The translations under genes and the position numbers were made by a program. Shown piece after piece: positions 1 through 9,178 of a DNA stretch of 64,000 nucleotides. The number at the start of each line of letters is the position of its first letter. Within the stretch, counting starts at the first letter, position 1. Source of the stretch: JAABQG01 sp963726365 (GTDB taxonomy: Bacteria; Pseudomonadota; Gammaproteobacteria; Burkholderiales; Burkholderiaceae_C); contig CAVSCI010000007.1 in the NCBI GenBank assembly GCA_963726365.1, positions 124,001-188,000 of the forward strand, written 5' to 3'. A model generated the notes under the pieces. That model saw only the letters and a program-made list of their open reading frames with translations. It was not told the DNA's origin and searched no databases.

Positions 1-55
1 CAAGTTTGACCGCTATTGCCACCTCTCCTGCGTGGATTGGTCATTATCAGCTATC
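1..55 (-). repeat. Dispersed repeat, copy 1 (3' of methyltransferase)
   Basis: Read on the minus strand, this contains ATAGCT, then TGACCA, then CCACGC-GG. That is the core order of a roughly 55 bp repeat found nine times in the window. It lies just downstream of the methyltransferase gene. The window edge may truncate it. Confidence 0.5.
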
Positions 56-122
56 CATTAAGGACTAATAAAACCTTCAAAAAAATCCCCGACATTGCCC
101 ACCCCGAGGCGTCCAGTCCACC

Positions 123-1010
123 TCACCCCGGGCCGTCGGACAACTTGAACCGTGTCTCCAGCAGCGAGGATTCGATCCCGAACTGCTCCAGGATCGCGCG
201 CAGGCGCTCGGCGGCGCTGCGCTTCTTCTGGCCGGTGTATTTCGCGATGATGAGTTCGTTCTTCAGGCTGTGCTCCCAGCCGACCAGTTCGGTCACCGTG
301 ACCTGGTAGCCGGACGCTTCCAGGTACAGGCAGCGCAGCACGTTGGTGATCTGGCTGCCCATCTCGCGGGTGTGCAGCGGGTGGCGCCAGAGCTCGGCCA
401 GCGGCGTGCGGTTCAGGCTGAGCGCCTTGCCGGCGTTGAGCGTGCGCGCCACCTCGGCCTGGCAGCAGGGCACCAGCACCATGACTTTCGCGTGCTTCTG
501 CAGACCGAAGGCGATGGCGTCGTCGGTGGCGGTGTCGCAGGCGTGCAGCGCGGTGACGACGTCGATGCGCGCGGGCAGCTCATCGGACTGGGTGGCGTCG
601 GCCACGCTGAGGTTCAGGAAGCTCATGCGATCGAAGCCCAGGCGCGCGGCCAGTTCGCGCGACTTCTGCACCAGTTCGGGGCGAGTCTCGATGCCGTAGA
701 TGTGGCCGGTCTTCAGCGCCTTGAAGTACAGGTCGTAGATGATGAAGCCGAGGTAGGACTTGCCCGCGCCGTGGTCGGCCAGCGTGAGGCCGCCCTCGCC
801 CGTCTTCGATGCCTGCAGCTCCTGCAGGATTTTTTCGATGAACTGGAACAGGTGGTAGACCTGCTTGAGCTTGCGCCGCGAATCCTGGTTGAGCTTGCCC
901 TCGCGCGTGAGGATGTGCAGCTCCTTGAGCAGTTCGACCGACTGGCCGGGGCGGATTTCAGGGGCCAGGGCGGGTGCGGCGGGCCCGGCGGCGGGTTTTT
1001 TCTTCGTCAT
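123..1010 (-). CDS. SAM-dependent methyltransferase, Methyltransf_32-like
   Basis: Predicted class I S-adenosylmethionine-dependent methyltransferase of 295 residues, probably cytosolic. The SAM-binding glycine loop is ADHGAGKSYLG at about residues 78-88, followed by an acidic turn GIETR near 106-110. Further on come LHACDTATDD (about 155-165) and a PCC motif, the combination typical of the Methyltransf_32 family, whose eukaryotic members include METTL25/RRNAD1. The N-terminus is Lys/Ala/Pro-rich and probably disordered. The start ATG overlaps the stop of the DUF1415 gene (ATGA), so translation is probably coupled to it and to the MFS gene further upstream. The substrate cannot be told from sequence. 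Confidence 0.8.
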   Translation of the reverse strand: MTKKKPAAGPAAPALAPEIRPGQSVELLKELHILTREGKLNQDSRRKLKQVYHLFQFIEKILQELQASKTGEGGLTLADHGAGKSYLGFIIYDLYFKALKTGHIYGIETRPELVQKSRELAARLGFDRMSFLNLSVADATQSDELPARIDVVTALHACDTATDDAIAFGLQKHAKVMVLVPCCQAEVARTLNAGKALSLNRTPLAELWRHPLHTREMGSQITNVLRCLYLEASGYQVTVTELVGWEHSLKNELIIAKYTGQKKRSAAERLRAILEQFGIESSLLETRFKLSDGPG

Positions 1011-1592
1011 GGCTTGAGCTTGCCACAGTCGCCCGCATCCCGCGTCGGCCCGACGTCAAGCGCCGCCCAGCCCTCGGGGCCCAGCTTTTCCATCGTGGCC
1101 ATGTTGACCTCGAAAATCGCCTCGGCCTCGGGGAACGACTGCACCGCCCGGTCGATGCTGGCCTCGCGGATCAGGTGCAGCGTCGGGTACGGCGTGCGGT
1201 TGGTGTAGTTGGTGATGTCGTCGTCGCGCGTGCCGGCAAACACGAACCGGGGGTGGAACGGGGCGATCTGGATGATGCCTTCCAGGTCGAGTTCGGCCAG
1301 GGCGCGGTCCGCCTGCGGCCAGGAAGTCGTTGAAATCCAGGAAATCGGGGAAGGCATCGGGTGCGATCAGCAGCGTGGTGTCGCGCCGCTCGGGGTCGAT
1401 GGTGGCCAGGTCGCGCAGCTCGCGCAGCAGGTCTTCGCGCAGCGCGGGCCCGTCGGCGGCCGCACTCACGGCGTAATGCACCTGCCCTTTGACGTGCACC
1501 GACTTGGCGAACGGGCACAAATTCAGGCCAATGACGGCGCGCTCCAGCCAGCGGCGGGTGTCGGCCACCACGGTGTCGGTGCGGTCGGTCAT
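1007..1592 (-). CDS. DUF1415 family protein (one apparent frameshift)
   Basis: Small cytosolic protein of unknown function, about 194 residues when read across a break. It opens with MTDRTDTVVADTRRWLE and the family signature VIGLNLCPFAK. After FLDFNDFL the frame changes at about 1318-1330, and the protein resumes as ADRALAELDLEGIIQIA and FHPRFVFAG, then RTPYPTLHLIREAS to the end. Both halves belong to one DUF1415 protein, so a single-base indel is the simplest reading. The start overlaps the MFS stop (ATGA) and the stop overlaps the methyltransferase start, so all three genes form one coupled operon. The biochemical role of the family is not established. Confidence 0.75.
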
Positions 1593-2818
1593 GGTTCGGT
1601 TTCTCCTCTCGCGCGCAGGGCGCGTGCGATCTGCAGGGCCAGCAGGCCGCCGATGGCCGAGCAGGCCCCGGTGACGGCCCAGGTCCATTGCCAGCCGCCC
1701 ACCGCGCCCGCCACCCAGGCCACCAACGGCGGCCCGGCAAACTGGCCGGCGGCCGACCATTGTTGCATCCAGCCCACCGTGGTGGAAATGGTGTCCTCGC
1801 CCGGCGCCAGGCGCACGGCCAGCGAGAACAGCGTGCCGGGAATCATGCCACCCACCATGGAGAACAGCAGCACGCCCGCATAACGCAGCAGCGGCTGGCT
1901 CTCCGCCAGGGCGAACGCCATCAACGCGCCGAGCGACATGGTGGCAAATCCGATGTAAAGCAGGGTCTGCGGCCGCAGGCCCCGCTGCAGCAGCCGGCCG
2001 GAGCCCACATTGCCGATGATGTTGACGGCGGCAGCCAGCGCAGTGAGCAGGCCCACCGCAGCGCCGCCGATGCCGGCCTGCAGGTAGATTGACGGAAGGA
2101 AACCAATGACAGCCAGCCACTGGCCCGAGTACACCGCGAAACTCAGGGCCACCAGCCAGGGGCCGCGCGAAGTCAGCGTCTGGCGCAGGCGACGCGGCCA
2201 GGGCGCTATGGATGTGGCGGATTGCGCCTTCTGCCCGGTTCCTTCGGGACTGCGGCGCGTGGCGTCCGGCGGCACGCCGAGCGCCAGCCAGACCGCCATG
2301 GCTGCCGACAACACCGCCAAGCCCCACCACCAGCCCTGCCAGCCGAAGAGCGCCATCACCAGCGGGCCGCAGAGCAAGGCCACGGCCGACCCGAAAGGCA
2401 TGTAAGCGCCCCACAGCCCCAGCATCGTGCTGAGCCGGTTCATGGGAACCAGCTTGCGGATCAGGCTGGGGGCCGGCAGCGCGACCAGCAGAAGGCCGAA
2501 GCCTTCCAGCGCCCGCAATGCGAGCAAATCACCGGGACCACGCGCCCAGCCGCCGACCGCGCTCGCGCCGGCCAGCGTCCAGAGACCCAGCAGCATGTTG
2601 CGGCGCAGCCCGAAACTGTCAGCGGTGAGGCCAACGGCCAGCCCCAGTGTCATGCCGGCAAGTTGCACCATCGACAGCAGGAAGCCGGCCTGCAGCAGGC
2701 TGACACCCAGGGTGTCGCGCAGCACCGGCAGCGCTGGCGGCAGCTTGCCCACATGCAGCGCCGCGCACACGCCGGCCAGAATCACCAGCAGGGCCGGGTC
2801 GATGGTGGGGCGCTTCAT
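1589..2818 (-). CDS. MFS transporter, CynX/NimT-like
   Basis: Major facilitator superfamily inner-membrane transporter of 409 residues, with about twelve hydrophobic segments. It begins MKRPTIDPALLVILAG and has the cytoplasmic loop FGLRRNMLLG between helices 2 and 3, the usual MFS motif A position. A charged central loop (about residues 195-215) separates the two six-helix halves. The overall pattern resembles the CynX/NimT group, which exports or imports small anions and drugs. The substrate is not predictable. It is the first gene of an ATGA-coupled operon with DUF1415 and the methyltransferase. Confidence 0.8.
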   Translation of the reverse strand: MKRPTIDPALLVILAGVCAALHVGKLPPALPVLRDTLGVSLLQAGFLLSMVQLAGMTLGLAVGLTADSFGLRRNMLLGLWTLAGASAVGGWARGPGDLLALRALEGFGLLLVALPAPSLIRKLVPMNRLSTMLGLWGAYMPFGSAVALLCGPLVMALFGWQGWWWGLAVLSAAMAVWLALGVPPDATRRSPEGTGQKAQSATSIAPWPRRLRQTLTSRGPWLVALSFAVYSGQWLAVIGFLPSIYLQAGIGGAAVGLLTALAAAVNIIGNVGSGRLLQRGLRPQTLLYIGFATMSLGALMAFALAESQPLLRYAGVLLFSMVGGMIPGTLFSLAVRLAPGEDTISTTVGWMQQWSAAGQFAGPPLVAWVAGAVGGWQWTWAVTGACSAIGGLLALQIARALRARGETEP

Positions 2819-2858
2819 GGTGTCGGAGTGGCTGTCATTCTGGAGGACCCGGCAGGGG

Positions 2859-4025
2859 TCAGGCCAGCAGCCTGCGCCCGGTGAGGCGCTCGTGCTCGCG
2901 CGCGGCGAAGCGGTCAGTCATGCCGGCGATGTAATCGGCCACGGCCCGCGCCACGGTGGCGGGATGCCCGCCGGACTGCTCGGCACGCCCGCGGAAGCCT
3001 GCGGCCATCTGCGTCGGATCGGCCACGTAGGCGCTGAAAAGCTCGCGCACGACCTGCTTCGCCTGGCCCGTGGTCTGCATCACCTGGGGATGGCGGTAGA
3101 GGTTCTTGAGCAGAAACCGCTTGAGCACGGCGGACCTTTCGCGCATTTCCTCACTGAATTGCACCAGCGGCCCGGCCAGGCGCGCCTCATCGGCCGTAAG
3201 GGAGCCCGCGGCATCAAGGGCCTGACGGGTTGCAGCAATGACGTCATAGACCTGCGCACTGAGCATCCGGCGGATCGCCTCATAGAGCACGCGCCGCCCG
3301 GCAAGCTCCGGGTACTCGCGCAGGGCCTGCACCCGGTAGAAGTCGAAAAGTTCCACCTCCTGCAACTGCTCCAGCGTGATCAGGCCCGAGCGCACGCCGT
3401 CGTCGATGTCATGAGCGTTGTAGGCGATCTCATCGGCGAGGTTGCACAGCTGGGCCTCCAGGCCGGGCTGCGAGTGATCCAGAAAACGGCGCGCCACGCC
3501 GCCGTGTTCTGCCGCCTCAAGTTTTCGCGCGTTGACGGGCGAGCAGTGCTTGAGGATGCCCTCGCGGGTCTCGAAGGTCAGGTTGAGGCCGTCCCATTGG
3601 GGATAGCGCTCTTCCAGATGATCAACCACGCGCAGGCTCTGCAGGTTGTGCTCGAAGCCGCCCCAGTCCTGGCCATCACCGCTCATGCAGTCGTTCAGCG
3701 AATCCTGCCCGGCATGGCCAAAGGGCGTGTGGCCAAGATCGTGCGCCAGCGCGATGGCCTCGACCAGGTCTTCATTGAGCGACAGGGAGCGGGCAATCGA
3801 CCGGCCGAGCTGGGCCACCTCGAGCGAGTGCGTGAGCCGGGTGCGAAACAGGTCGCCCTCATGGTTCAGGAACACCTGCGTCTTGTAGACCAGGCGGCGA
3901 AAAGCGGTGCAATGAACGATGCGGTCGCGGTCGCGCTGGTACTCGGAGCGCGTTGGCGCTGGCGCTTCCGGGTAACGACGCCCCCGGGAACGGGCTGGAT
4001 CAGCCGCGAAAGGCGCCAGAACCAT
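2859..4025 (-). CDS. dgt: Deoxyguanosinetriphosphate triphosphohydrolase-like protein
   Basis: HD-domain nucleotide triphosphohydrolase of 388 residues that hydrolyses dNTPs to deoxynucleosides and triphosphate, helping to control dNTP pools. The N-terminal FRRLVYKTQVF and RTRLTHSLEVAQ are dGTPase signatures. The metal-binding HD motif is seen in LAHDLGHTPFGHAGQ, with the first histidine in THSLE and a later Asp in CNLADEIAYNAHDID. The length matches the short proteobacterial dGTPase-like group rather than the 505-residue E. coli Dgt, so the preferred substrate may differ. It lies downstream of aroB on the same strand, separated by a dispersed repeat; aroB-dgt adjacency is common in beta-proteobacteria. 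Confidence 0.9.
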   Translation of the reverse strand: MVLAPFAADPARSRGRRYPEAPAPTRSEYQRDRDRIVHCTAFRRLVYKTQVFLNHEGDLFRTRLTHSLEVAQLGRSIARSLSLNEDLVEAIALAHDLGHTPFGHAGQDSLNDCMSGDGQDWGGFEHNLQSLRVVDHLEERYPQWDGLNLTFETREGILKHCSPVNARKLEAAEHGGVARRFLDHSQPGLEAQLCNLADEIAYNAHDIDDGVRSGLITLEQLQEVELFDFYRVQALREYPELAGRRVLYEAIRRMLSAQVYDVIAATRQALDAAGSLTADEARLAGPLVQFSEEMRERSAVLKRFLLKNLYRHPQVMQTTGQAKQVVRELFSAYVADPTQMAAGFRGRAEQSGGHPATVARAVADYIAGMTDRFAAREHERLTGRRLLA

Positions 4026-4030
4026 GATAT

Positions 4031-4090
4031 TTGAGCTAAATCAGTGCTTTCCCAGCGACAAATGGCACTGGTCAGCTATCTATTTGATAC
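4031..4090 (-). repeat. Dispersed repeat, copy 2 (aroB-dgt spacer)
   Basis: On the minus strand this reads TATCAAATAGATAGCTGACC, then CGCTGGGAAAG and TGATTT. It matches the window-wide repeat core and fills the spacer downstream of aroB and upstream of dgt. Confidence 0.6.
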
Positions 4091-4102
4091 CGATCTGACG
4101 CG

Positions 4103-5206
4103 TCATGCGCAGCAGGCATCGATGACTTCGCGAACCAGTTCGTCCGGTGCGCCGCGCAGCGCGGCCTTGCCCACGCCATCGATCACCACGAACCTGATCT
4201 CTCCGGCTTCGGCTTTCTTGTCGACCCGCATGAGCGCCAGGTAGCGCCCGGCGTTATCAACGGCGTCCAGCACCGGCGCCTTCACGGGCAGCCCGGCGCG
4301 CGCCGTAAGCAGGGTCAACCGGTGCACGAAAGCCTCGTCCACCAGCCCCAGGCGCTGAGACAGCCGCGCCGCCATGACCATGCCGCAGCCCACAGCCTCG
4401 CCATGCAGCCATTCACCGTAGCCCAGCCCCGCCTCGATGGCGTGACCGAAGGTGTGGCCGAAGTTCAGGATCGCGCGCAAGCCGGACTCGCGCTCGTCCT
4501 GCCCCACGACCCAGGCCTTGATTTCGCAGCAGCGCTTGACGGCGTGCGCCAGCGCCACCGGGTCGCGGGCCATCAGGGCGTCCATGTTCACCTCGATCCA
4601 GTCGAGGAACGCCGGGTCGGCAATCGGCCCGTACTTGATCACTTCGGCCAGACCCGCACTGAGTTCACCCGCTGGCAGCGTCTTGAGCGTGTCGAGATCG
4701 CAGACCACCAGTTGCGGCTGGTAGAACGCGCCGATCATGTTCTTGCCCAGCGGATGGTTGATGCCGGTCTTGCCGCCAACCGATGAGTCCACCTGGGCCA
4801 GCAGTGTGGTGGGGACCTGCACGAAAGGCACGCCGCGCATGTAACTTGCGGCGGCAAAACCTGTCATGTCGCCCACAACGCCGCCGCCCAGGGCATAAAG
4901 GACCGTCTTGCGGTCGCAGCCGTGACTCAGCAAGGCGTCAAAGATCAGGTTGAGCGTCTGCCAGGTCTTGTGGCCTTCGCCGTCCGGCAAAACCACCGTG
5001 TGAACGCTTGGGTACTTGGCAGAGAGCGCCTTTATAAGACGCTCGGCATACAGCGGCGCCACGGTGGTATTGGTGACGACCAGGGCAGTCGCTGCTTTGG
5101 GCGCGGCCGCATAGGTCTGCGGATCGTCGATCAATCCGGCGCCGATGCCGATGGTGTAACTGCGGTCGCCGAGCGTGATCGGGACCTTTTGGATGTTGGC
5201 GTTCAT
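4103..5206 (-). CDS. aroB: 3-dehydroquinate synthase
   Basis: Second enzyme of the shikimate pathway. It converts DAHP to 3-dehydroquinate using NAD+ and a divalent metal, in the cytosol. The start chosen is MNANIQKVPITLGDRSYTI (367 residues); in-frame upstream methionines exist but extend beyond the family N-terminus. Diagnostic features are LPDGEGHKT, GGGVVGDMTGFAA (NAD-binding), the PTTLLAQVDSSVGGKTG block, and metal ligands in FGHTFGHAIE and HGEAVGCGM. The C-terminus ends EVIDACCA. It follows aroK by 79 bp on the same strand, the usual aroK-aroB order, with dgt downstream. Confidence 0.96.
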   Translation of the reverse strand: MNANIQKVPITLGDRSYTIGIGAGLIDDPQTYAAAPKAATALVVTNTTVAPLYAERLIKALSAKYPSVHTVVLPDGEGHKTWQTLNLIFDALLSHGCDRKTVLYALGGGVVGDMTGFAAASYMRGVPFVQVPTTLLAQVDSSVGGKTGINHPLGKNMIGAFYQPQLVVCDLDTLKTLPAGELSAGLAEVIKYGPIADPAFLDWIEVNMDALMARDPVALAHAVKRCCEIKAWVVGQDERESGLRAILNFGHTFGHAIEAGLGYGEWLHGEAVGCGMVMAARLSQRLGLVDEAFVHRLTLLTARAGLPVKAPVLDAVDNAGRYLALMRVDKKAEAGEIRFVVIDGVGKAALRGAPDELVREVIDACCA

Positions 5207-5285
5207 TGGCATGGCCTTGAGTTTAGGACATTCGCCTGTATGACCCGCCACCCCGCGGCGGAGTCGTGCGCGCGCCGCAGTTGCT

Positions 5286-5879
5286 TCAGGAAACGGGGCG
5301 CGGAAGGCCCTGGGATGCGTCAGGTCTTGGCATCAGACCGGCGAGTTCCAGTTGCATCATGATCATGTTCACCAGCGTGGCGACCGATGGACGTCCGGTT
5401 TCGATGACAAAGTGGGCGGATTCGCGATAAAGCGGGTCGCGCACGGCAAACAGCTCCCGTAGCCGTCCCAGGGGATCCTTCACCTGTAGCAGTGGGCGAT
5501 TCACGTCGTGGCGCAGGCGGCGGAAGACTTCCTCCGGCGTGGACCGAAGGTAGACCACCTGCCCCCTCGAACGCAGGTGCGACCGGTTTTCCGCCCGCAG
5601 AACGGCGCCGCCGCCGGTTGCCAATACGCCGGGGTGATTCCGAGTCAAATCGTCAATGACCATCGCTTCGATGTCCCGAAACCGCTCTTCGCCTTCGCGC
5701 TCGAAGAATTCGCGGATGGAACAACCCAGCCGCTGCTCGATCACCTGGTCGGAGTCAGCAAACGGAACCCCCAACCGGCGGGCGAGCTGACGCCCGACGG
5801 TCGATTTTCCAGAGCCCGGGAGACCTACCAAGCCGATCATGCCGAGTGAGCCGTTTCCAATACCTTGTACATCATGCAA
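5286..5879 (-). CDS. aroK: Shikimate kinase
   Basis: Phosphorylates shikimate at the 3-OH using ATP. The protein is 197 residues, slightly longer than the usual 170-190 because of N- and C-terminal tails. The Walker A motif GLPGSGKSTVG lies near residues 19-29. The shikimate-binding Asp is in FADSDQVIE, RF in GEERFRDIE, and the glycine triplet in LATGGGAVL. The lid arginine lies in DVNRPLL. A later internal methionine (MIGLVGLPGSG) would also give a functional enzyme, so the start is moderately certain. It is cotranscribed with aroB. Confidence 0.95.
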   Translation of the reverse strand: MHDVQGIGNGSLGMIGLVGLPGSGKSTVGRQLARRLGVPFADSDQVIEQRLGCSIREFFEREGEERFRDIEAMVIDDLTRNHPGVLATGGGAVLRAENRSHLRSRGQVVYLRSTPEEVFRRLRHDVNRPLLQVKDPLGRLRELFAVRDPLYRESAHFVIETGRPSVATLVNMIMMQLELAGLMPRPDASQGLPRPVS

Positions 5880-6129
5880 GTCTCGGCCCGCTTAAATCGA
5901 CAAAAGGCGCGAATGTAAAGAAATCAGGATTTTTCGACCTGATTTCGTCGCAGGCTTGAGTATTCTTGGGCGTCTACTGTTCGCCGTTCGCACCTGGTGC
6001 TCAACGTCAACGAATCGCCTCCAAGGAAGTCTGAGTGGAAAGGCAGGGTTACCGACCTGATTCCACCCGCCAAACGCGTTGTTGGCAAACGTCCCAATGG
6101 CGCGAGAGCGTACGGCGTATTTTTTGGAT

Positions 6130-6463
6130 CTACAGGCCGACTGTTACGGATATGCTGATTTTCGTACCAGCAGTATCAAATATCGCGACGATGGCGTCGC
6201 CGATCGCAACGGCTGACAAGGTGACCGTATTTCCTGAAACGACGGCAGTCACCCTTGAGGTATTGTCGCTGACTGCGGTATATGGAGATGTTCCACCTGA
6301 AATCTGATAGGTCTGGCTGGAACCCGGTGTCAACTTGAAAACTGAAGGTGCCAACACTGGACAGTTCCGGATTCACATTGGTACCAGGATTTCCACCGCC
6401 CCCACCACAGGCACTAAGCGCGATAGCAAGCAAGAAAATGGATGCCAGTTTTAGATACTTCAT
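6130..6463 (-). CDS. Small Gly-rich lipoprotein with Ig-like segment (frameshift)
   Basis: Begins MKYLKLASIFLLAIALSACG, a clear lipobox (LSAC) followed by a run of glycines, so it should be acylated at Cys and anchored in the outer membrane. After NVNPELS the frame breaks at about 6350-6358 and resumes as VLAPSVFKLTPGSSQTYQIS. It ends with SGNTVTLSAVAIGDAIV and a TKISISVTVGL strand, ending in TAG. The second part looks like a single bacterial Ig-like (BIG2-type) domain. Total is about 110 residues. It sits 37 bp downstream of pilQ and could be carried on the pilus transcript. Its function is unknown. A second Gly-run lipoprotein lies at 27.2-28.0 kb. Confidence 0.6.
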
Positions 6464-6500
6464 ATTTATTACCCCGTCGAATCAAATCAATATTAATCAA

Positions 6501-8639
6501 TTAGCGCGCTGTTGCCGCCACCACTTTTGGAGTAATAAACACCAGCATTTCCTGCTTGCTTGTACTGCGGGTCTTGGTCTTGAACAGATTTCCCATGTAG
6601 GGGATGTCTCCCAGCAATGGAACCTGGGTGACGTTATCGGTTTCGGTCAACTCGAAGATACCGCCAATCACCACGGTGCCCCCGTTCTCGACCAGCACCT
6701 GTGTTCTTACATGTTTGGTGTTGATCGCAATACCCTGCGCGGTGGTTTCGCCACGACTGTCCTTGGTTACATCAACATCGAGAATCACGTTGCCTTCAGG
6801 TGTGATTTGAGGCGTGACCTCAAGCTTGAGGGTGGCTTTCTTGAAGGCAACTGCTGTAGCTCCGCTACTGGTCGACTGCTGATACGGGTATTCGGTGCCC
6901 TGCTCGATCAATGCCTTGGTCTGGTCGGCAGTGACCACGCGTGGACTTGCAACGATCTTGCCTTTGCCATCCGCCTCTAGCGCTGAGAGTTCCATGTTCA
7001 GGAAACGGTTCGCCGCGTAACTGAACAACGACACCGCAAAGGAAGCCGGGTTATAGCCGCCCTGCCCGACGGCAGGCAAGTTCACCAGCGTCGTGTTGAG
7101 TGCATCCAGTGCCGTACCGGTTTGCCCGGTCGTCCCGCCGATAGCCTCATAGGTTCCTGCACCCGCGACGCGATTCGTGTTGTTCAATCCATAGCCTGCT
7201 TCGCCACCGCGAACACCACGCAGATCAACGCCACCCAGCCTGATACCCAGCGACTTGCCAAACGTATCCTGGGCCTCCACGATGCGCGCCTCGATCAGCA
7301 CCTGCCGCACAGCCACATCCAGTTTTGTCACCATTTCCTGTATCAGGACCAACCTTGACGGAATGTCCGTCACGAACAATTGATTCGTCCGCGGTTCGCC
7401 AAACACGGTGCCACGCGGGCTTAATAATTTCGCACCCGCTTGAACGCTCTGGTTTAACCCACCAGTGCCTGAAATTTGCCCCAGAATGTCATTTACTTTG
7501 GTGTAATTAAGCTGAATGGAGATACTCTTGAGCGGCTCCAGGTTCTGAATCGCCTGATTTGCTTCAAGTTCCTGCTTCTCCTTGGCCGCCAATTCGTCTC
7601 TGGGCGCAATCCATAACACGGTGCCCACTTTGCGCATGGCCAAACCCTTGGCTCGGAGGATGATGTCAAGCGCCTGGTCCCAAGGCACGTCCTTCAGCCG
7701 AAGCGTCACCGAACCCGTGACCGTATCGGATGTCACGATATTGAAGTTTGTGAAGTCGGCAATCACCTGGAGAAGCGAACGTACCTCAATATTCTGGAAA
7801 TTCAGCGAAAGCTTTTCACCCGTGAAGCCTGTCCCCTGAACCAGTTTGGTGGCGTCGACTTTCAGTTGGCGCACCTCAACGACGAATTGGTTATCGCTTT
7901 GGTAGGCGCTGTGTTCCCACGCGCCGCGAGGTTCGATCACCATGCGGACCCGATCCCCGTTCTGGAACGTCGTGACCGTCTGAATCGGTGTACCGAAGTC
8001 GGCGACGTCAAGGCGCCGCCGCATGCCCTCGGGCAGGGACGACTTCAGGAACTCAACCACCAGCGTTTGTCCCTGCTGCTTGATGTCCACGCCAACCTGG
8101 TTGTTGGCGAGGTCGACAATGACGCGCCCAGCCCCCTCACCGCCCCGGCGGAAATCCAGGTCCTTGATCGGCAACACGTCACGATTGCGGTTTTCGGCAA
8201 ATACCGGCGCCTGCGCCGTCACCGGGGCTGCCGCCTGGACCGGCTCAAGCGTAATGAACAGGCTTTTTCCGCGGATCTCGGTCTTGTACCCTGTTGCCTG
8301 CTTGAGGTTCAGCACCATCCGGGTCCGGTCACCCGCCTGCACCACGTTGACAGACCTCAGGTTTCCCTGATTGATCTCGACGGTTGGACGACCCAACCCA
8401 TTGGTGACCCCAGGCAGATCCAGCGCGATGCGGGCGGGAACCTGAATAGAAAAGCCGCCCGGCACGGCCGGCAATGGCTGCGCCAAGTCGACCCGGATGA
8501 CTTCCGAGCCGCCCTGAATGGAGCCGGTTACGGCCTCTATCGTATTTTGGGCATAGGCCGACAGGGAGATGAGCAACGCACCCATCATAGATATGCCGCG
8601 GCCCAAGTGCCGTAACACCGGGTTCTGGTTATTCTTCAT
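6501..8639 (-). CDS. pilQ: Type IV pilus secretin PilQ
   Basis: Outer-membrane secretin through which the type IV pilus fibre passes; 712 residues. A signal peptide is visible (SMMGALLISLSAYAQ). Two AMIN domains, which bind peptidoglycan, follow in the first ~260 residues. The N0/STN region carries LSLNFQNIEVRSLLQVIAD (about 280-300) and the N1 region follows. The secretin core begins at VLIEARIVEAQDTFGKSLG and closes with the family motif VPLLGDIPYMGNLFK and ELTETDN. The start overlaps the pilP stop (ATGA). It is the last pil gene of the pilMNOPQ operon. Confidence 0.95.
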   Translation of the reverse strand: MKNNQNPVLRHLGRGISMMGALLISLSAYAQNTIEAVTGSIQGGSEVIRVDLAQPLPAVPGGFSIQVPARIALDLPGVTNGLGRPTVEINQGNLRSVNVVQAGDRTRMVLNLKQATGYKTEIRGKSLFITLEPVQAAAPVTAQAPVFAENRNRDVLPIKDLDFRRGGEGAGRVIVDLANNQVGVDIKQQGQTLVVEFLKSSLPEGMRRRLDVADFGTPIQTVTTFQNGDRVRMVIEPRGAWEHSAYQSDNQFVVEVRQLKVDATKLVQGTGFTGEKLSLNFQNIEVRSLLQVIADFTNFNIVTSDTVTGSVTLRLKDVPWDQALDIILRAKGLAMRKVGTVLWIAPRDELAAKEKQELEANQAIQNLEPLKSISIQLNYTKVNDILGQISGTGGLNQSVQAGAKLLSPRGTVFGEPRTNQLFVTDIPSRLVLIQEMVTKLDVAVRQVLIEARIVEAQDTFGKSLGIRLGGVDLRGVRGGEAGYGLNNTNRVAGAGTYEAIGGTTGQTGTALDALNTTLVNLPAVGQGGYNPASFAVSLFSYAANRFLNMELSALEADGKGKIVASPRVVTADQTKALIEQGTEYPYQQSTSSGATAVAFKKATLKLEVTPQITPEGNVILDVDVTKDSRGETTAQGIAINTKHVRTQVLVENGGTVVIGGIFELTETDNVTQVPLLGDIPYMGNLFKTKTRSTSKQEMLVFITPKVVAATAR

Positions 8640-9178
8640 TTCGACCTCTCTTGCAATTGCAGTGTGGCAGCACGTTCAATCCATTCACCTGCGGCATCCT
8701 GCACAATCTCCCGCATGACGACCTCGGTCTCGGACACTTTGGTGATCCGGCCGTAATTCGGCCCAAGATAATTTCCCCGCTTGACCTGATACAAAAGGTT
8801 GTCCACCTTGACGATAGCGACCAGTTGTCCGGCTTTATTGAGACTGCCCACCATCTTCATGCTGTCAAGCGGCATGCTTTCCAGGGGTTCCTTGCGGCGG
8901 TTGAGTTCAGGCGCTACAAGCGCTGCATTGGAGGTCGCACTGCCTGACTCCTGACGCAAAGCCTGCGCCAGCCGTTGAATGCCAAAAGGCTCTGCCGTGA
9001 CGTCAACCACAAAATCCTGGGGCGTAAATTTTTTGGGCTCTGGAATTGGAGGGATATTCGGCTTGGCCTGACTGCGCTGCAACTTCATCCACGCCTGAAG
9101 CTCCTCCTCACCCGACCCAGCACAACCGGCCAGAACCAGGGCAGACGCCAAAACCCACGTGAATCCTCGGGCGATCAT
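8636..9178 (-). CDS. pilP: Type IV pilus assembly lipoprotein PilP
   Basis: Inner-membrane lipoprotein of 180 residues that connects the PilN-PilO platform to the PilQ secretin. The N-terminus MIARGFTWVLASALVLAGCA carries a lipobox (LAGC). A proline-rich linker (PNIPPIPEPKKFTPQDF) precedes the C-terminal beta-domain, with the family block LVAIVKVDNLLYQVKRGNYL and NYGRITKVSETEV. ATGA overlaps with both pilO upstream and pilQ downstream show tight translational coupling. Confidence 0.94.
   Translation of the reverse strand: MIARGFTWVLASALVLAGCAGSGEEELQAWMKLQRSQAKPNIPPIPEPKKFTPQDFVVDVTAEPFGIQRLAQALRQESGSATSNAALVAPELNRRKEPLESMPLDSMKMVGSLNKAGQLVAIVKVDNLLYQVKRGNYLGPNYGRITKVSETEVVMREIVQDAAGEWIERAATLQLQERSK

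Noticed and set aside
1056..2414. Minus-strand open frame joining out-of-frame MFS sequence to DUF1415
   Set aside because: Only its C-terminal third is real (DUF1415). The rest is the wrong frame of the MFS gene.
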